From Bog-752 sp963799395 (GTDB taxonomy: Bacteria > Actinomycetota > Thermoleophilia > UBA2241): a stretch of DNA of 64,000 nucleotides. Location: contig CAWCWZ010000053.1 of NCBI GenBank assembly GCA_963799395.1, positions 21,268-85,267 on the forward strand. The letters are read 5' to 3'. The notes under the pieces are model-generated. The model had not been told where the DNA came from. It made no database searches and saw only the letters and a program-made list of their open reading frames with translations. Positions 44,697-54,116 of this stretch are shown one piece after another. How positions within the stretch are numbered: the first letter of the stretch is position 1; each line of letters opens with the position of its first letter. The translations under genes and the position numbers were made by a program.

Positions 44697-45817
44697 TCCG
44701 TCGTCGCCGCGGCCGCCCGCAACAGGGCGTGCAGCAACCGGTAGGCGTCGCCGAGCCGCTCGACCGGCAGATACTCGTCGGGCGTGTGGACCGCCTCCAC
44801 GCCGACACTGAGGTTGACGCTCGGCAGGCCGCCGGCGTTGTAGACGTTGACGTCGGAGCCACCGCCGCTGGCGATGATCCGCGGCGTGATGCCGAGCTCT
44901 TGCAGCGCCGCGCAGGCGATGCGCACCGGCAAGGCGCCGTCGTCGAGCGAGAAGCCGGTGAACGCGTCGCGGACCGCGACCTCGACGTCGATGCCGGCGA
45001 CGCCGGCGGCAAGCTCGACGGCATCGACCATGTGGGCCGTCTGCGCGGCAAGCGACGCGGGGTCGTGGCTGCGCACCTCGCCCTCGACGCGGCAATGCTC
45101 GGGCACCACGTTGAGCGCGCTGCCGCCGCGGATGCGGCCGATGTTCGCCGTCGTCACGTCATCGATGCGGCCGAGCTTCATGGCGGCCACCGCCGCCGCC
45201 GCGGCGACGATCGCGCTGCGCCCCTTCTCGGGGGCGATGCCGGCGTGCGCGGCGACCCCGTGGAAGTCCGCCGTTACGGCCTTCTGCGACGGCGCCCGCG
45301 TGATCACGTCGCCGACCGGGCCCGTGCTGTCGAAGACGAACCCGGCCCGCGCGGCGAGAGCCGACAGATCGAGCGCCTTGGCGCCCAGCAGTCCCACCTC
45401 TTCGCAGGTCGAGAACACCGCCTCGAAGCCGCAGGGCGGCGGCGCGGCGGCGAGGTCGGACAGGACGGCCAGGAGCACGGCGCAGGCGGCCTTGTCGTCG
45501 CCGCCGAGGATGGTGTCGCCGGCGCTGCGCACCACGCCGCCTTCGACGACGGCCTCGATGGGACCGTCGACCGCGACCGTGTCCATGTGCGCCGCCACGA
45601 CAATCGGCGTGCCGGCCCCGGCGCCGGGCACGCGCACCAGTACGTTGCCGCTGCCGGCGCCCGTCGCCCGGGCGCTTTCGTCTTCGGCCGGGTCGAGCCC
45701 GGCGTCGCGCAGAAAGCCGATGATGAAGTCGGCCACGGTCCGTTCGTGACCCGACGGCGATGGGATCTCGACGAGCCGCACGAACACCTCGAGCAGATCG
45801 TCTAGGACTGCGCCCAC
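44693..45817 (-). CDS. M20 family metallopeptidase (peptidase T-like)
   Basis: Dizinc aminopeptidase-type enzyme of 374 residues. Metal and catalytic residues lie in VAAHMDTVAV (His, Asp), LGGDDKAACAVLLAVL (bridging Asp), STCEEVGLLGAKAL (Glu pair), FDSTGPVGD (Asp), and VEAVHTPDEYLPVE (last His). The dimerisation lid is the KAVTADFHGVAAHAG through EVRSHD region. It is closest in layout to the PepT-like proteins (YqjE of Bacillus). The start overlaps the end of pyrG by about 16 bases; GTG 45817 is my choice. The substrate is probably a tri- or dipeptide. Confidence 0.87.
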   Translation of the reverse strand: MGAVLDDLLEVFVRLVEIPSPSGHERTVADFIIGFLRDAGLDPAEDESARATGAGSGNVLVRVPGAGAGTPIVVAAHMDTVAVDGPIEAVVEGGVVRSAGDTILGGDDKAACAVLLAVLSDLAAAPPPCGFEAVFSTCEEVGLLGAKALDLSALAARAGFVFDSTGPVGDVITRAPSQKAVTADFHGVAAHAGIAPEKGRSAIVAAAAAVAAMKLGRIDDVTTANIGRIRGGSALNVVPEHCRVEGEVRSHDPASLAAQTAHMVDAVELAAGVAGIDVEVAVRDAFTGFSLDDGALPVRIACAALQELGITPRIIASGGGSDVNVYNAGGLPSVNLSVGVEAVHTPDEYLPVERLGDAYRLLHALLRAAAATTE

Positions 45818-47442
45818 GACTCTTCGAGCTCGCCTTCGCGCTCGCTGCGGTGCCGGGCCGCCGCCCCCACGAAGTCGCGGAACAGCGGCGCCGGGCGGTT
45901 GGGCCGTGACTTGAACTCGGGGTGGAACTGCGAGGCCACGAAGAAGGGGTGGTCGGGCAGCTCGACGATCTCGACCAGGCGACCGTCGGGCGTCGTGCCC
46001 GAGACGACGAGGCCGGCCCGCTCGATCTGCGGCCGCAGCGAGTTGTTGACCTCGAACCGGTGCCGATGACGTTCGCGGACCTCGTCTGTGTCGTAGGCCG
46101 CTCGCGCCCGGGTGCCGGGCACGAGGCGCACCGTCTCGCCTCCCAGGCGCATGGTGCCCCCCATGTCCTCGATCCCCTTCTGCTCGGGCAGCAGGTCGAT
46201 CACCGGAAAGGCGGTCTCTTCGTCGAACTCCCAGGAGTTGGCGCCGGTCATGCCGCAGACGGTACGGGCGAACTCGATCACGGCGCACTGCATCCCCAGG
46301 CACACGCCCAGGTACGGCACCCTGTGCTCGCGGCAGAACTGGACGGCTTCGATCTTGCCCTCGATGCCGCGCATGCCGAAGCCGCCCGGCACGATGACGC
46401 CGTCGGCTCCGCCGAGCCGCTCGGCCACGGTGTCCGAGGTGAGCTCCTCGGAGTCGACCCAGACGATGCGCAGTTGCCGGCGGTGGTGGATGGCCGAGTG
46501 TTTCAGCGCTTCCCACACCGACAGATAGGCTTCGTGGAGCTGGACGTACTTGCCGACGAGCGCGATGGTGACCGGCTCGTGACAGGCGTCGATGCGCTCC
46601 ACCAGCGCCCGCCATTCGTCGAGGTCGGGCTCGGCGCCCGCGAGACCGAGCTTGCCCACCACGAGGTCGTCGAGTCCCTCGTCGTGCATGAGCAGGGGCA
46701 CCTTGTAGATGTCGTCGGCGTCGCTCGCCGAGATGACGGCCTCGGGTTCGACGTCACAGAAGAGGGCGATCTTGTCGCGGATGCCGCGGCTCAGCGGTTC
46801 CTCGGAACGGGCGACGATGATGTCGGGCTGGATGCCGATCTCGCGCAGCTCGGCCACGCTGTGCTGTGTGGGCTTGGTCTTGGGCTCGCCCACCACGCCG
46901 ATGACCGGCACCAGCGTGACGTGGACGTACAGCACGTTGTCGCGCCCGATGTCCTTGCGGAACTGACGGATCGCCTCGAGGAACGGCAGGCTCTCGATGT
47001 CGCCGACCGTACCCCCGACCTCGGTGATCAGCACGTCGACGTCGAGCTTCTGGGCGAGCCGGTGGACGCGGCTCTTGATCTCGTTTGTGATGTGGGGGAT
47101 GACCTGCACGGTGCCGCCCAGAAAATCGCCGCGGCGCTCCTTCTGGATCACGGCGTTGTAGATGCCACCCGTGGTGATGTTGGAGTCGCGTTCGACGAAC
47201 TCGTCGATGAAGCGCTCGTAGTGCCCCAGGTCGAGGTCGGTCTCGGCGCCGTCTTCGGTGACGAACACCTCACCGTGCTGGAAGGGGCTCATCGTGCCGG
47301 GGTCGACGTTGATATAGGGGTCGAACTTCTGGTTTGCGACCTTGAAGCCGCGGGCCTTCAGCAGCCGCCCGATCGACGCCGCGGTGATGCCCTTGCCGAG
47401 GCCGGACACCACACCCCCCGTCACGAAGATATGTTTCGCCAT
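45802..47442 (-). CDS. pyrG: CTP synthase
   Basis: Aminates UTP to CTP with glutamine; CTP also feeds cdsA and rfbF in this window. The 546-residue protein has MAKHIFVTGGVVSGLGKGIT, KFDPYINVDPGTMSPFQHGE, EVGGTVGDIESLPFLEAIRQ, and the glutaminase domain with PGGFGMRGIEGKIEA, LGVCLGMQCAVIEFAR (nucleophile Cys) and SQFHPEFKSRP (His, Glu). It is intact. A 398-bp upstream region separates it from recN. Confidence 0.97.
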   Translation of the reverse strand: MAKHIFVTGGVVSGLGKGITAASIGRLLKARGFKVANQKFDPYINVDPGTMSPFQHGEVFVTEDGAETDLDLGHYERFIDEFVERDSNITTGGIYNAVIQKERRGDFLGGTVQVIPHITNEIKSRVHRLAQKLDVDVLITEVGGTVGDIESLPFLEAIRQFRKDIGRDNVLYVHVTLVPVIGVVGEPKTKPTQHSVAELREIGIQPDIIVARSEEPLSRGIRDKIALFCDVEPEAVISASDADDIYKVPLLMHDEGLDDLVVGKLGLAGAEPDLDEWRALVERIDACHEPVTIALVGKYVQLHEAYLSVWEALKHSAIHHRRQLRIVWVDSEELTSDTVAERLGGADGVIVPGGFGMRGIEGKIEAVQFCREHRVPYLGVCLGMQCAVIEFARTVCGMTGANSWEFDEETAFPVIDLLPEQKGIEDMGGTMRLGGETVRLVPGTRARAAYDTDEVRERHRHRFEVNNSLRPQIERAGLVVSGTTPDGRLVEIVELPDHPFFVASQFHPEFKSRPNRPAPLFRDFVGAAARHRSEREGELEESWAQS

Positions 47443-47840
47443 GCCCCCTCACTTGTGGCCAGCGGCCACGTCGCGGTTGCCCGGTCGAATCGCGGGACCC
47501 CCACGGTCCCCGACGAAGGTCGTCCGCAAGCGGACGCGCGCCGCCGCCGCGCCGGCCGGCCGGCGGCGTTTGGCCCGTCGCGCCGGGCTCGCCGCTTGCC
47601 GGCGGCGGCCGTGCGGGAGCACGACGCACAGGCGCGGGACGAGTCGAATCGGCGGGTGGTGGGCTCTGCCCGATACATGCGGGCCGTCTCGAGGATCTGT
47701 CCGGCGAGCCCTGACGTCACTTCGGGGAGCAAGTATACCAAAGGGCGCGGGGCCGACAAGGATGCGGCCGCGGCCGACAGGCGGCGCGGGCCGCGGCGGA
47801 TGGGCGGCGCGACGAGACGGGCGCGGGCAGGAGACCGCTC
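47443..47840. other. 398-bp region between recN and pyrG
   Basis: No gene is supported. It holds a promoter candidate for pyrG (47732-47759), leaving a leader of roughly 280 nucleotides, and GC-rich partial inverted repeats around 47556-47600. The long leader might hold pyrimidine-responsive control, but I recognise no known riboswitch or attenuator. Open frames across it have no recognisable features. Confidence 0.5.
47732..47759 (-). promoter_or_regulatory. Candidate promoter upstream of pyrG
   Basis: On the minus strand TTGTCG (47754-47759), a 16-bp spacer, then TATACT (47732-47737) preceded by TGG. It is the best full -35/-10 match seen, lying about 290 bases upstream of the pyrG ATG. 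Confidence 0.5.
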
Positions 47841-49496
47841 CTACGGTGCGCTCGCCGAGCGCGCCCGCTCGAGCAGCGCGCGGGCGTGCTCGCGGGCGGT
47901 GAGGTCGCCGGCCTCGCCGCCGAGCATGCGGGCGAGCTCGTCGAGACGCTCGTCGCCGACGACCTCGGCGACGACCGTCTCGGTGGTGTCGGCCGCGGCG
48001 TCGGCCATCTTTGTGATCACGAAGTGACGCTGCGCGAACACGGCCACCTGTGGCAGGTGGGTGATGCAGATGACCTGAGTGGCGGCGGCGAGCGCCGCCA
48101 GGCGCTCGCCGAGGACGGTCGCCGTGACGCCGCCGATGCCGGTGTCGACCTCGTCGAAGATCAGCGTACGGACGTCGTGGCCGAGGTGCACGAGGCTCTT
48201 GATGGCCAGCATCGCGCGCGAGAGCTCGCCGCCCGAGGCGGTCTCGCGCAGCGGCCGCGGCGGCACGCCGGGGTTCGCCGAGAAGACGAACTCGGCCTCG
48301 TCGGCGCCGCGCGGGCCCAGGGCGTCGGGACCTTCGCCGCGCGACTGCAGGATGACGTCGAAACGGACGTGCGGCATGGCCAGGCCACGAAGCTCGGAGG
48401 CGACGCCGGCGGCAAAGGCGGGGGCGACCGCGGCGCGCGCCGCGGAGAGGCGCGCCGCCAGCGCGACGGCCCGAGCCTGAGCGCCGTCGACCCGGGCGAC
48501 GAGGTCGGATTCGTCGGCGGCCAGTCGTTCGAGCGCCACGAGCCGTTCGCTCGCGGCGGCCGCGTGGGCGATGACCGCGTCGGCCGAGCCGCCGTACTTG
48601 CGCGTCAGCAGGGAGAGCCGGTCGTAGCGCAGCTCGACCGCGTCGCGGTGAGCCGGGTCGACGTCGAGATCGTCGAGGTAGGCGCGCAGGACGCCGAGCA
48701 GGTCGTCGGCCTCGGCGGTCAGGCCGGCGAGACGCGCGGCGGCGGCGGCCAGAGCGGGGTCGAGCGCTTCGGCTTCGGCCAGCAGACGCTCGGCCGTGCG
48801 CAGGGCGTCGAGCCCCCCGCCCGACGATTCGTCGGAGAGCAGGACGATCGCGCCGCCGACCCTGTCGACCAGCTTCTCGCTGTGGCGCAGACGCTCACGC
48901 TCGACCTTGAGCAGCTCGTCCTCGCCGGGCTCGACGGCGGCCGCCTCGATCTCGTCGATCTGAAAGCGCAGCAGGTCGACCTCGCGCTCGCGGTCGCGTC
49001 CGGCGCCGCGCAGCGCGAGCAGCTCCCGCGAGAGCGCCTGGGACTGCGACCAGGCGGCGCCGTAGTCGTCGAGCAGCGCCGCTATGTCGGCGCCGGCCCA
49101 GGCGTCGAGCAGGTCGAGCTGGCGATCGAGCTGGAGCAGCCGCGCGTGTTCGAGCTGGCCGTAGAAGGCGATCCTTTCGCGCAGCGCCGCTTCGACCGCG
49201 GGCAGCGACGACACGAGCCCGTCGACGAACGCCCGCGAGCGCCCGTTCCTGGTGATGCGCCGCGCGACCGAAAGGCTCTCGCCGTCGTCGTCGAACACGG
49301 CCTGGACGAGCGCCTGCCCGGCCCCCGGCCGCACCAGGCTCTCCTCGCCCTTCTGGCCGAGCAGCAGGCCGATCCCCTGGGTGAGCAGCGTCTTGCCGGC
49401 GCCCGTCTCGCCGGTGATGACGTTGAGCCCGGGCGCGAGCTCGAGCCGCGCCCCGGCGATGAGCACGAGATCGTCGATCGAGAGCTCAGCGAGCAT
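47841..49496 (-). CDS. recN: DNA repair protein RecN
   Basis: SMC-like ATPase for double-strand break repair, 551 residues. The N-terminal half has MLAELSIDDLVLIAGARLEL and VITGETGAGKTLLTQGIGLL (Walker A). Coiled-coil arms span about residues 150-360. The C-terminal half has ETASGGELSRAMLAIKSLV (signature), LIFDEVDTGIGG (Walker B) and ICITHLPQVAVFAQRHFVI. ATG 49496 is the family start. It is the last gene of idsA-dxs-tlyA-nadK-recN. Confidence 0.96.
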   Translation of the reverse strand: MLAELSIDDLVLIAGARLELAPGLNVITGETGAGKTLLTQGIGLLLGQKGEESLVRPGAGQALVQAVFDDDGESLSVARRITRNGRSRAFVDGLVSSLPAVEAALRERIAFYGQLEHARLLQLDRQLDLLDAWAGADIAALLDDYGAAWSQSQALSRELLALRGAGRDREREVDLLRFQIDEIEAAAVEPGEDELLKVERERLRHSEKLVDRVGGAIVLLSDESSGGGLDALRTAERLLAEAEALDPALAAAAARLAGLTAEADDLLGVLRAYLDDLDVDPAHRDAVELRYDRLSLLTRKYGGSADAVIAHAAAASERLVALERLAADESDLVARVDGAQARAVALAARLSAARAAVAPAFAAGVASELRGLAMPHVRFDVILQSRGEGPDALGPRGADEAEFVFSANPGVPPRPLRETASGGELSRAMLAIKSLVHLGHDVRTLIFDEVDTGIGGVTATVLGERLAALAAATQVICITHLPQVAVFAQRHFVITKMADAAADTTETVVAEVVGDERLDELARMLGGEAGDLTAREHARALLERARSASAP

Positions 49497-49522
49497 GGGC
49501 GCGCCCACCGGCGCGCGGGCGG

Positions 49523-50395
49523 TCAGAAGGCATGACGCGCGCGGTTGAAGAGCTTCTCTTCGACGTTGTGGTAGAACGAGCCGCCCTCGGTCACGAGCAG
49601 CCGCGCGCGAGTCTCGCCGGCGGCGATCTCGATGGTCTCGCCGCAGCACAGGCGGCCAACTTCGGTGCCGTCGGCCAGGACTTCGGCTTCGTCGGTCGGC
49701 GAGGCGTTGCTCACGCGGATGATGTGGTCGGGGCGTAGCACGAGCGGCCGGAACCCGAGCGAGTGAGGGGCGATGAAGTTGAGCACGAGCGCGTCGGCGT
49801 CCCAGACCACGAGCGGACCGTCGCACGACAGGTTGTAGGCGGTCGATCCCGCCGGCGAGGCGACGATCATGCCGTCGCACAGCATCTCGCCCACCCGCGT
49901 GCCCGACACCTCGTAGACGAGCCGCACGACGCGCTGCGAGCGCACCCGGGCGAGCACGATGTCGTTGACCGCCATGTGGCGCACACCGTTCCAGCGGGCC
50001 TCGACGGTGAGCAGCTCGATCACCGTGTAGCTGCCCTGGGTGATTTGTTCGAGCCCGGCGCGCCAGTCGGCCTGGCGCATGCCGGCCAGAAAGCCGACGT
50101 TGCCGAAGTTCACGCCGGTCGTGGGCACGCCGCTGCCCAGCATGCGGCCCAGGGCGCGCAGGATGGTGCCGTCGCCGCCGAGCACGAGACACAGGTCGAC
50201 CGCGCGCAGCTCGTCGTCGTCGACGACACGGTAGCCGTGAGACTCGGAGAGACGGTGCTTGGCGGCTTCGTCGGCGGGGACCACGAGCTCGAGGCCGAGG
50301 CGCCGGCCTTCGTCGGCCAGTTCGTGCAGCGTGCGGCCGGTGGTGCGGGCCAGATGGTGAGTGAGGACGGCGACGCGGCGCAGCGGCTCAGCCAT
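49523..50395 (-). CDS. nadK: NAD kinase
   Basis: Makes NADP from NAD using ATP or polyphosphate. The 290-residue protein has LCLVLGGDGTILRALGRML (GGDGT active site), GVNFGNVGFLAGM, MAVNDIVLARV, and DGMIVASPAGSTAYNLSCDG in the conserved NAD-binding region. ATG 50395 overlaps the tlyA stop by eight bases. In Bacillus argR occupies the interval between tlyA and recN; here nadK does. Confidence 0.96.
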   Translation of the reverse strand: MAEPLRRVAVLTHHLARTTGRTLHELADEGRRLGLELVVPADEAAKHRLSESHGYRVVDDDELRAVDLCLVLGGDGTILRALGRMLGSGVPTTGVNFGNVGFLAGMRQADWRAGLEQITQGSYTVIELLTVEARWNGVRHMAVNDIVLARVRSQRVVRLVYEVSGTRVGEMLCDGMIVASPAGSTAYNLSCDGPLVVWDADALVLNFIAPHSLGFRPLVLRPDHIIRVSNASPTDEAEVLADGTEVGRLCCGETIEIAAGETRARLLVTEGGSFYHNVEEKLFNRARHAF

Positions 50396-51188
50396 GAGCC
50401 GCCTCGACTGCCCGCAACGCCGATTCGTGCGCGTCGGCGCGTGATGCGGCGAGCGCCCCGCGCTCATCGCAGAAATAGGCGAAGTACTCCACGTTCCCCT
50501 TTGGCCCGGGATGGCCGGAATCGCAGACGTCGAGCACTGCCACCCCGCGCTGCTCGAGCCACGACGTGATGCCGTCGAGCACCCGCAGGTGGACGGCAGG
50601 GTCGCGGACCACGCCACCCTTGCCGACCTGCTCGCGGCCGGCTTCGAACTGGGGCTTGACGAGCACGAGCCCACGATAGTCGACGCGGGCGCATTCTAGC
50701 ACAGGGCCCAGGGCGAGCCGCAGTGAGATGAACGACACGTCGGCGGTGACGAAGGTCGGCGCGAACGGAAGACGATCGGCCGCGAGGGTGCGGGCGTTGG
50801 TCCGCTCGAGCACGACCACCCGGGGGTCGGTGCGCAGCCGGTAGTCGAGCAGGCCGTAGCCGACGTCGACGGCGATCACCCGGCGGGCGCCGTGCTGCAG
50901 CAGGCAGTCGACGAAGCCGCCGGTCGAGCTGCCGAGGTCACACACCTCTTCCCCACCGACGTCGACGCCCAGCACGCGGAGCGCGTGGCTGAGCTTGTCG
51001 CCGCCGCGCGAGACGTACCTGGGGCGCTCCGCGACAGAGATCGCGCTGGCGTCGTCGACCATGCTCCCCGGCTTGTCGGCCGGCTGCCCGGCGACCGAGA
51101 CCTCACCGGCGAGCACCGCGGCCCGGGCCTGCGACCGGGAGGCGAACAGCCCGCGGGCGACGAGCAGCGTGTCGAGCCGCTCCCGCAC
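50388..51188 (-). CDS. tlyA: TlyA-type rRNA 2'-O-methyltransferase
   Basis: Methylates 16S and 23S rRNA riboses in the known Mycobacterium enzyme and sets capreomycin sensitivity. An N-terminal S4 RNA-binding domain (RERLDTLLVARGLFASRSQA) leads to VSRGGDKLSHALRVLGVDV and the FtsJ-like SAM domain with CDLGSSTGGFVDCLLQHGA. LVKPQFEAGREQVGKGGVVR carries the catalytic Lys. The protein has 266 residues. A dxs-tlyA-nadK-recN order is shared with other Actinomycetota and Firmicutes. Confidence 0.94.
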   Translation of the reverse strand: MRERLDTLLVARGLFASRSQARAAVLAGEVSVAGQPADKPGSMVDDASAISVAERPRYVSRGGDKLSHALRVLGVDVGGEEVCDLGSSTGGFVDCLLQHGARRVIAVDVGYGLLDYRLRTDPRVVVLERTNARTLAADRLPFAPTFVTADVSFISLRLALGPVLECARVDYRGLVLVKPQFEAGREQVGKGGVVRDPAVHLRVLDGITSWLEQRGVAVLDVCDSGHPGPKGNVEYFAYFCDERGALAASRADAHESALRAVEAAHG

Positions 51189-51191
51189 CGG

Positions 51192-53078
51192 CTACGTGAT
51201 GCGCGCGAGCCCCGGCTGGCGTTCGAGGACGGCCGCGGCGATGGCCTCGGGGGTGAGGCCGAGGTCGGACAGCAGGAGCGCCCGATCACCGTGAGCGACG
51301 AAGCGGTCGGGCAGACCGAAGCGACGCACTCTCGCGGGGCTGTCGGCCAGGTGTTCGGCGACGGCGCTGCCGAAGCCGCCGGCCAGCGCGTTCTCTTCGA
51401 TCGTCACGATCCGGGCATGCGTGTCGGCCAGCTCGTCGAGCAGGGCGGTGTCGAGCGGTTTCACGAACCGGGCGTCGACCACGGTCGCCTGCAGGCCGGC
51501 ATCGGCCAGCAGGTCGGCGGTCCCCAGCGCGAGGCCGACACCCGTGCCGATGCCGATGAGCGCCACCTCGTGCCCCTCGCGCAGCACATCGGCAGTGCCG
51601 ATGGGGATCTTCTTCAGCTTGCGGGGTTCGGTGAACGCCGCGGCCAACCCGCGTGGGTAGCGTATGGCGACCGGTCCGTCGTGGGCGAGGGCGGTGTGCA
51701 CCATGTGCTGCAGCTGGGCCTGACTCGAGGGCGCCATGACGACGAGGTCGGGGATCAGGCGCAGGTACGAAAGGTCGAAGGCGCCGTGATGCGTGGGGCC
51801 GTCGTCGCCGACGAGTCCCGCCCTGTCGAGCGCGAAGACCACGGGGATGTGCTGCAGGGCGACGTCCTGCACGAGCATGTCGAAGGCCCGCTGCAGGAAC
51901 GTCGAGTAGATGGCGACGACCGGCCTCATGCCGGCCAGCGCGAGACCCGCCGCGAAGACGACGGCGTGCTCTTCGGCGATGCCCACGTCGTAGAGGCGGT
52001 CCGGGAACTCGACTTCGAAGCCCTCGAGACCGGTGCCCTGCGTCATGGCGGCGGTGACCGCCACGACCCGGGGATCGCGCCGCGCCTCGCGCACGACGGT
52101 CCGGCCGAAGGCCTCAGTGTAGGTCGTGCCGCGGGGACGCGGCTTGCGTTCGCCGTTGCTGCGCTCGAAGGGCCCGGTCCCGTGGTATTCGGCCGGTTGC
52201 TCCTCGGCGGGTTCGTACCCTTTGCCCTTGACCGTGCGCACGTGGACGAGGACGGGACGCCCAGTGTCCATGGCCTGCCGCATGGCTTCGCGCACGGCGC
52301 CGATGTCGTGGCCGTTCACCACGCCGATGTAGGCGAAGCCGAGCTCCTCGAAGATGAGCCCCGGGCCGAGGAAGGCCTTCATGCTCTCCTTGACGTCCTT
52401 GCCCAGACTGTAGGCGCGGGCGCCGATCGCCGGGATGCGGGCGATCGTGCGCTCCATGTCCTCGCGCAGACGGGTGAGCCCCGGGTCGAGGCGAAAGCGG
52501 TTCAGGTAGAGCTGAAAGGCGCCGACGTTGGGTTTGATCGACATCTGGTTGTCGTTCAGCACGACGACGAGCGGCGTGTGGAGCTGCCCGGCCTGGTTCA
52601 TCGCTTCGAAGGCGACGCCGCCCGTAAGGGCCCCGTCGCCGAGCACACAGACGACGCGACCCTCGGCATGCCCGTTCTGGCGCGCCCCTTCCACCAGGCC
52701 CAGTCCGTAGCTGATCGACGTCGAGGCGTGGCCGGTGCCGACAACGTCGTGCTCGGACTCGCGGCGGCAGGGAAACCCGGAGAGACCCCCGTACTGGCGG
52801 ATGGTGTTGAAGCACTCGGCCCGCCCGGTGAGGATCTTGTGGGCGTACGCCTGGTGACCGACGTCCCAGACGATCTTGTCGCGGGGGCTTTCGAGGATGC
52901 TGTGAAGGGCGACCGTGAGCTCGACCGCGCCGAGGCTGGCGGCCAGATGGCCGCCGACCTCGCTGACGCAGGACAGGATCACCTCGCGTATCTCGTCGGC
53001 GAGGGCCTGAAGCTGAGCCAAGGTCAGGGAGTGCAGGTCGGAAGGACCGCAGATACGCGAGAGCTGGTCCATTGGCAT
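51192..53078 (-). CDS. dxs: 1-deoxy-D-xylulose-5-phosphate synthase
   Basis: First MEP-pathway enzyme, ThDP-dependent. The 628-residue protein has EVGGHLAASLGAVELTVALH, KIVWDVGHQAYAHKILTGR, VCVLGDGALTGGVAFEAMN (ThDP motif GDG with the Asn later), PVLVHVRTVKGKGYEPAE, GIAEEHAVVFAAGLALAGMR and HHGAFDLSYLRLIPDLV. The start is ATG 53078 or ATG 53072; no Shine-Dalgarno precedes either and a -10-like TGCTATACT ends only four bases upstream, so the message may be leaderless. dxr lies at 12-14 kb. Confidence 0.96.
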   Translation of the reverse strand: MPMDQLSRICGPSDLHSLTLAQLQALADEIREVILSCVSEVGGHLAASLGAVELTVALHSILESPRDKIVWDVGHQAYAHKILTGRAECFNTIRQYGGLSGFPCRRESEHDVVGTGHASTSISYGLGLVEGARQNGHAEGRVVCVLGDGALTGGVAFEAMNQAGQLHTPLVVVLNDNQMSIKPNVGAFQLYLNRFRLDPGLTRLREDMERTIARIPAIGARAYSLGKDVKESMKAFLGPGLIFEELGFAYIGVVNGHDIGAVREAMRQAMDTGRPVLVHVRTVKGKGYEPAEEQPAEYHGTGPFERSNGERKPRPRGTTYTEAFGRTVVREARRDPRVVAVTAAMTQGTGLEGFEVEFPDRLYDVGIAEEHAVVFAAGLALAGMRPVVAIYSTFLQRAFDMLVQDVALQHIPVVFALDRAGLVGDDGPTHHGAFDLSYLRLIPDLVVMAPSSQAQLQHMVHTALAHDGPVAIRYPRGLAAAFTEPRKLKKIPIGTADVLREGHEVALIGIGTGVGLALGTADLLADAGLQATVVDARFVKPLDTALLDELADTHARIVTIEENALAGGFGSAVAEHLADSPARVRRFGLPDRFVAHGDRALLLSDLGLTPEAIAAAVLERQPGLARIT

Positions 53079-53081
53079 AGG

Positions 53082-53090
53082 AGTATAGCA
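53082..53090 (-). promoter_or_regulatory. Candidate extended -10 promoter for dxs (leaderless?)
   Basis: Minus-strand TGCTATACT ends four bases before ATG 53078 and ten before ATG 53072. Transcription starting 6-8 bases past it would begin at or next to the second ATG, giving a leaderless dxs mRNA. Confidence 0.4.
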
Positions 53091-53194
53091 CCGCCCTTCC
53101 CTGCCCTACCGTAGCGCGGCGTTCCGCCGCGTACGGTCGGCGGCGCTCCCGGCGCGCGGGCGCCGCGACCGTCCCCGCCGCCCGGGCGGCGCTC

Positions 53195-54116
53195 CTACGA
53201 GCGCCGGCAGAGGATGTAGTCGGCCACCGCAGCGAGACTGCCGACGTCGCCGCCCAGCCGCTCCAATGAGACGAGCGCGCGCCGATGGCTCTCGGCGGCC
53301 AGGATGCGGGCGCCGTCGAGCCCGAAGCGCGAGACGTACGTGGTCTTGTCGAGCCGGGCGTCCTTGCCGGCGGTCTTGCCCAGGTCGGCGGCCTCGCCGT
53401 CGACGTCGAGGATATCGTCGACGATCTGGAACAGGAGCCCGATCTCGCGGGCGAAGACGCGGTACGGTTCGAGGGACTCTCCGGACACGTCGCACAGGAT
53501 GGCGGCGCCGGCCACCGCCGCCTCGATCAGGCGGCCCGTCTTTAGTGAATGCAGGAGACGCAGCTCGTCGTCGCGGCTCGCGGTCGCGGCGACGTCCATG
53601 TACTGGCCGCCGACCATGCCCTGAACGCCGGTCGCCCAGGCCACCTCGGCCAGCGCCGCGACGACCAGCGCGGCGTCGCCCTCCTGGCGGTCGGTGATCA
53701 GCCGGAAGGCCTCGGCGAACAGCCCGTCGCCGGCCAGGATGGCGATGTCCTCGCCGAACATGACGTGGCAGGTGGGCACGCCGCGGCGCAGGTCGTCGTT
53801 GTCGATGGCCGGCAGGTCGTCGTGGATGAGCGAGTAGGTGTGGATGAGCTCGAGGGCGGCGGCGAACGGCAGCACCCGCCGCGGAGCCTCGCCGAGCAGC
53901 TCGGCCACGGCCAGACTGAGCACGGGGCGGATGCGCTTGCCGCCGGCCAGCAGCGAGTAGCGCATGGCCTCGACGAGCGGCCGCGCCGCAGGCGCGGCCG
54001 CGAAGTCGAGCCCCTCGAGAAAGCTTTCGACGAGCTCGCGGAGATGATCGGGGTAGCCGGCGGCGCCGGCGTGCGGGCTCGACGCCGCCCCCGGCGGGCA
54101 CGCCGCGCTCGCTCAC
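53195..54116 (-). CDS. idsA: Geranylgeranyl/farnesyl diphosphate synthase (frameshift near N-terminus)
   Basis: trans-Prenyltransferase condensing IPP with allylic diphosphates. The catalytic domain has MRYSLLAGGKRIRPVLSLAV, LIHTYSLIHDDLPAIDNDDL (first Asp-rich motif), GQYMDVAATA, HSLKTGRLIEAAVAGAAI and LFQIVDDILDVDGE (second Asp-rich motif). The expected N-terminal helix YPDHLRELVESFLEGLDFA is also present, in frame, but has no start codon. GTG 54116, overlapping the xseB stop as GTGA, is in another frame, so an indel near 54065 in a CGCCGG run is inferred. Chain length is not determined. Confidence 0.9.

Noticed and set aside
47421..47759. Possible small gene upstream of pyrG
   Set aside because: It overlaps the pyrG start, has no recognisable domain or Shine-Dalgarno, and covers the best promoter candidate.
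45922..48027. 701-codon plus-strand open frame
   Set aside because: Antisense of pyrG, which is complete and conserved on the minus strand.
50892..53114. 740-codon plus-strand open frame
   Set aside because: Antisense of dxs and tlyA; no domain of its own.
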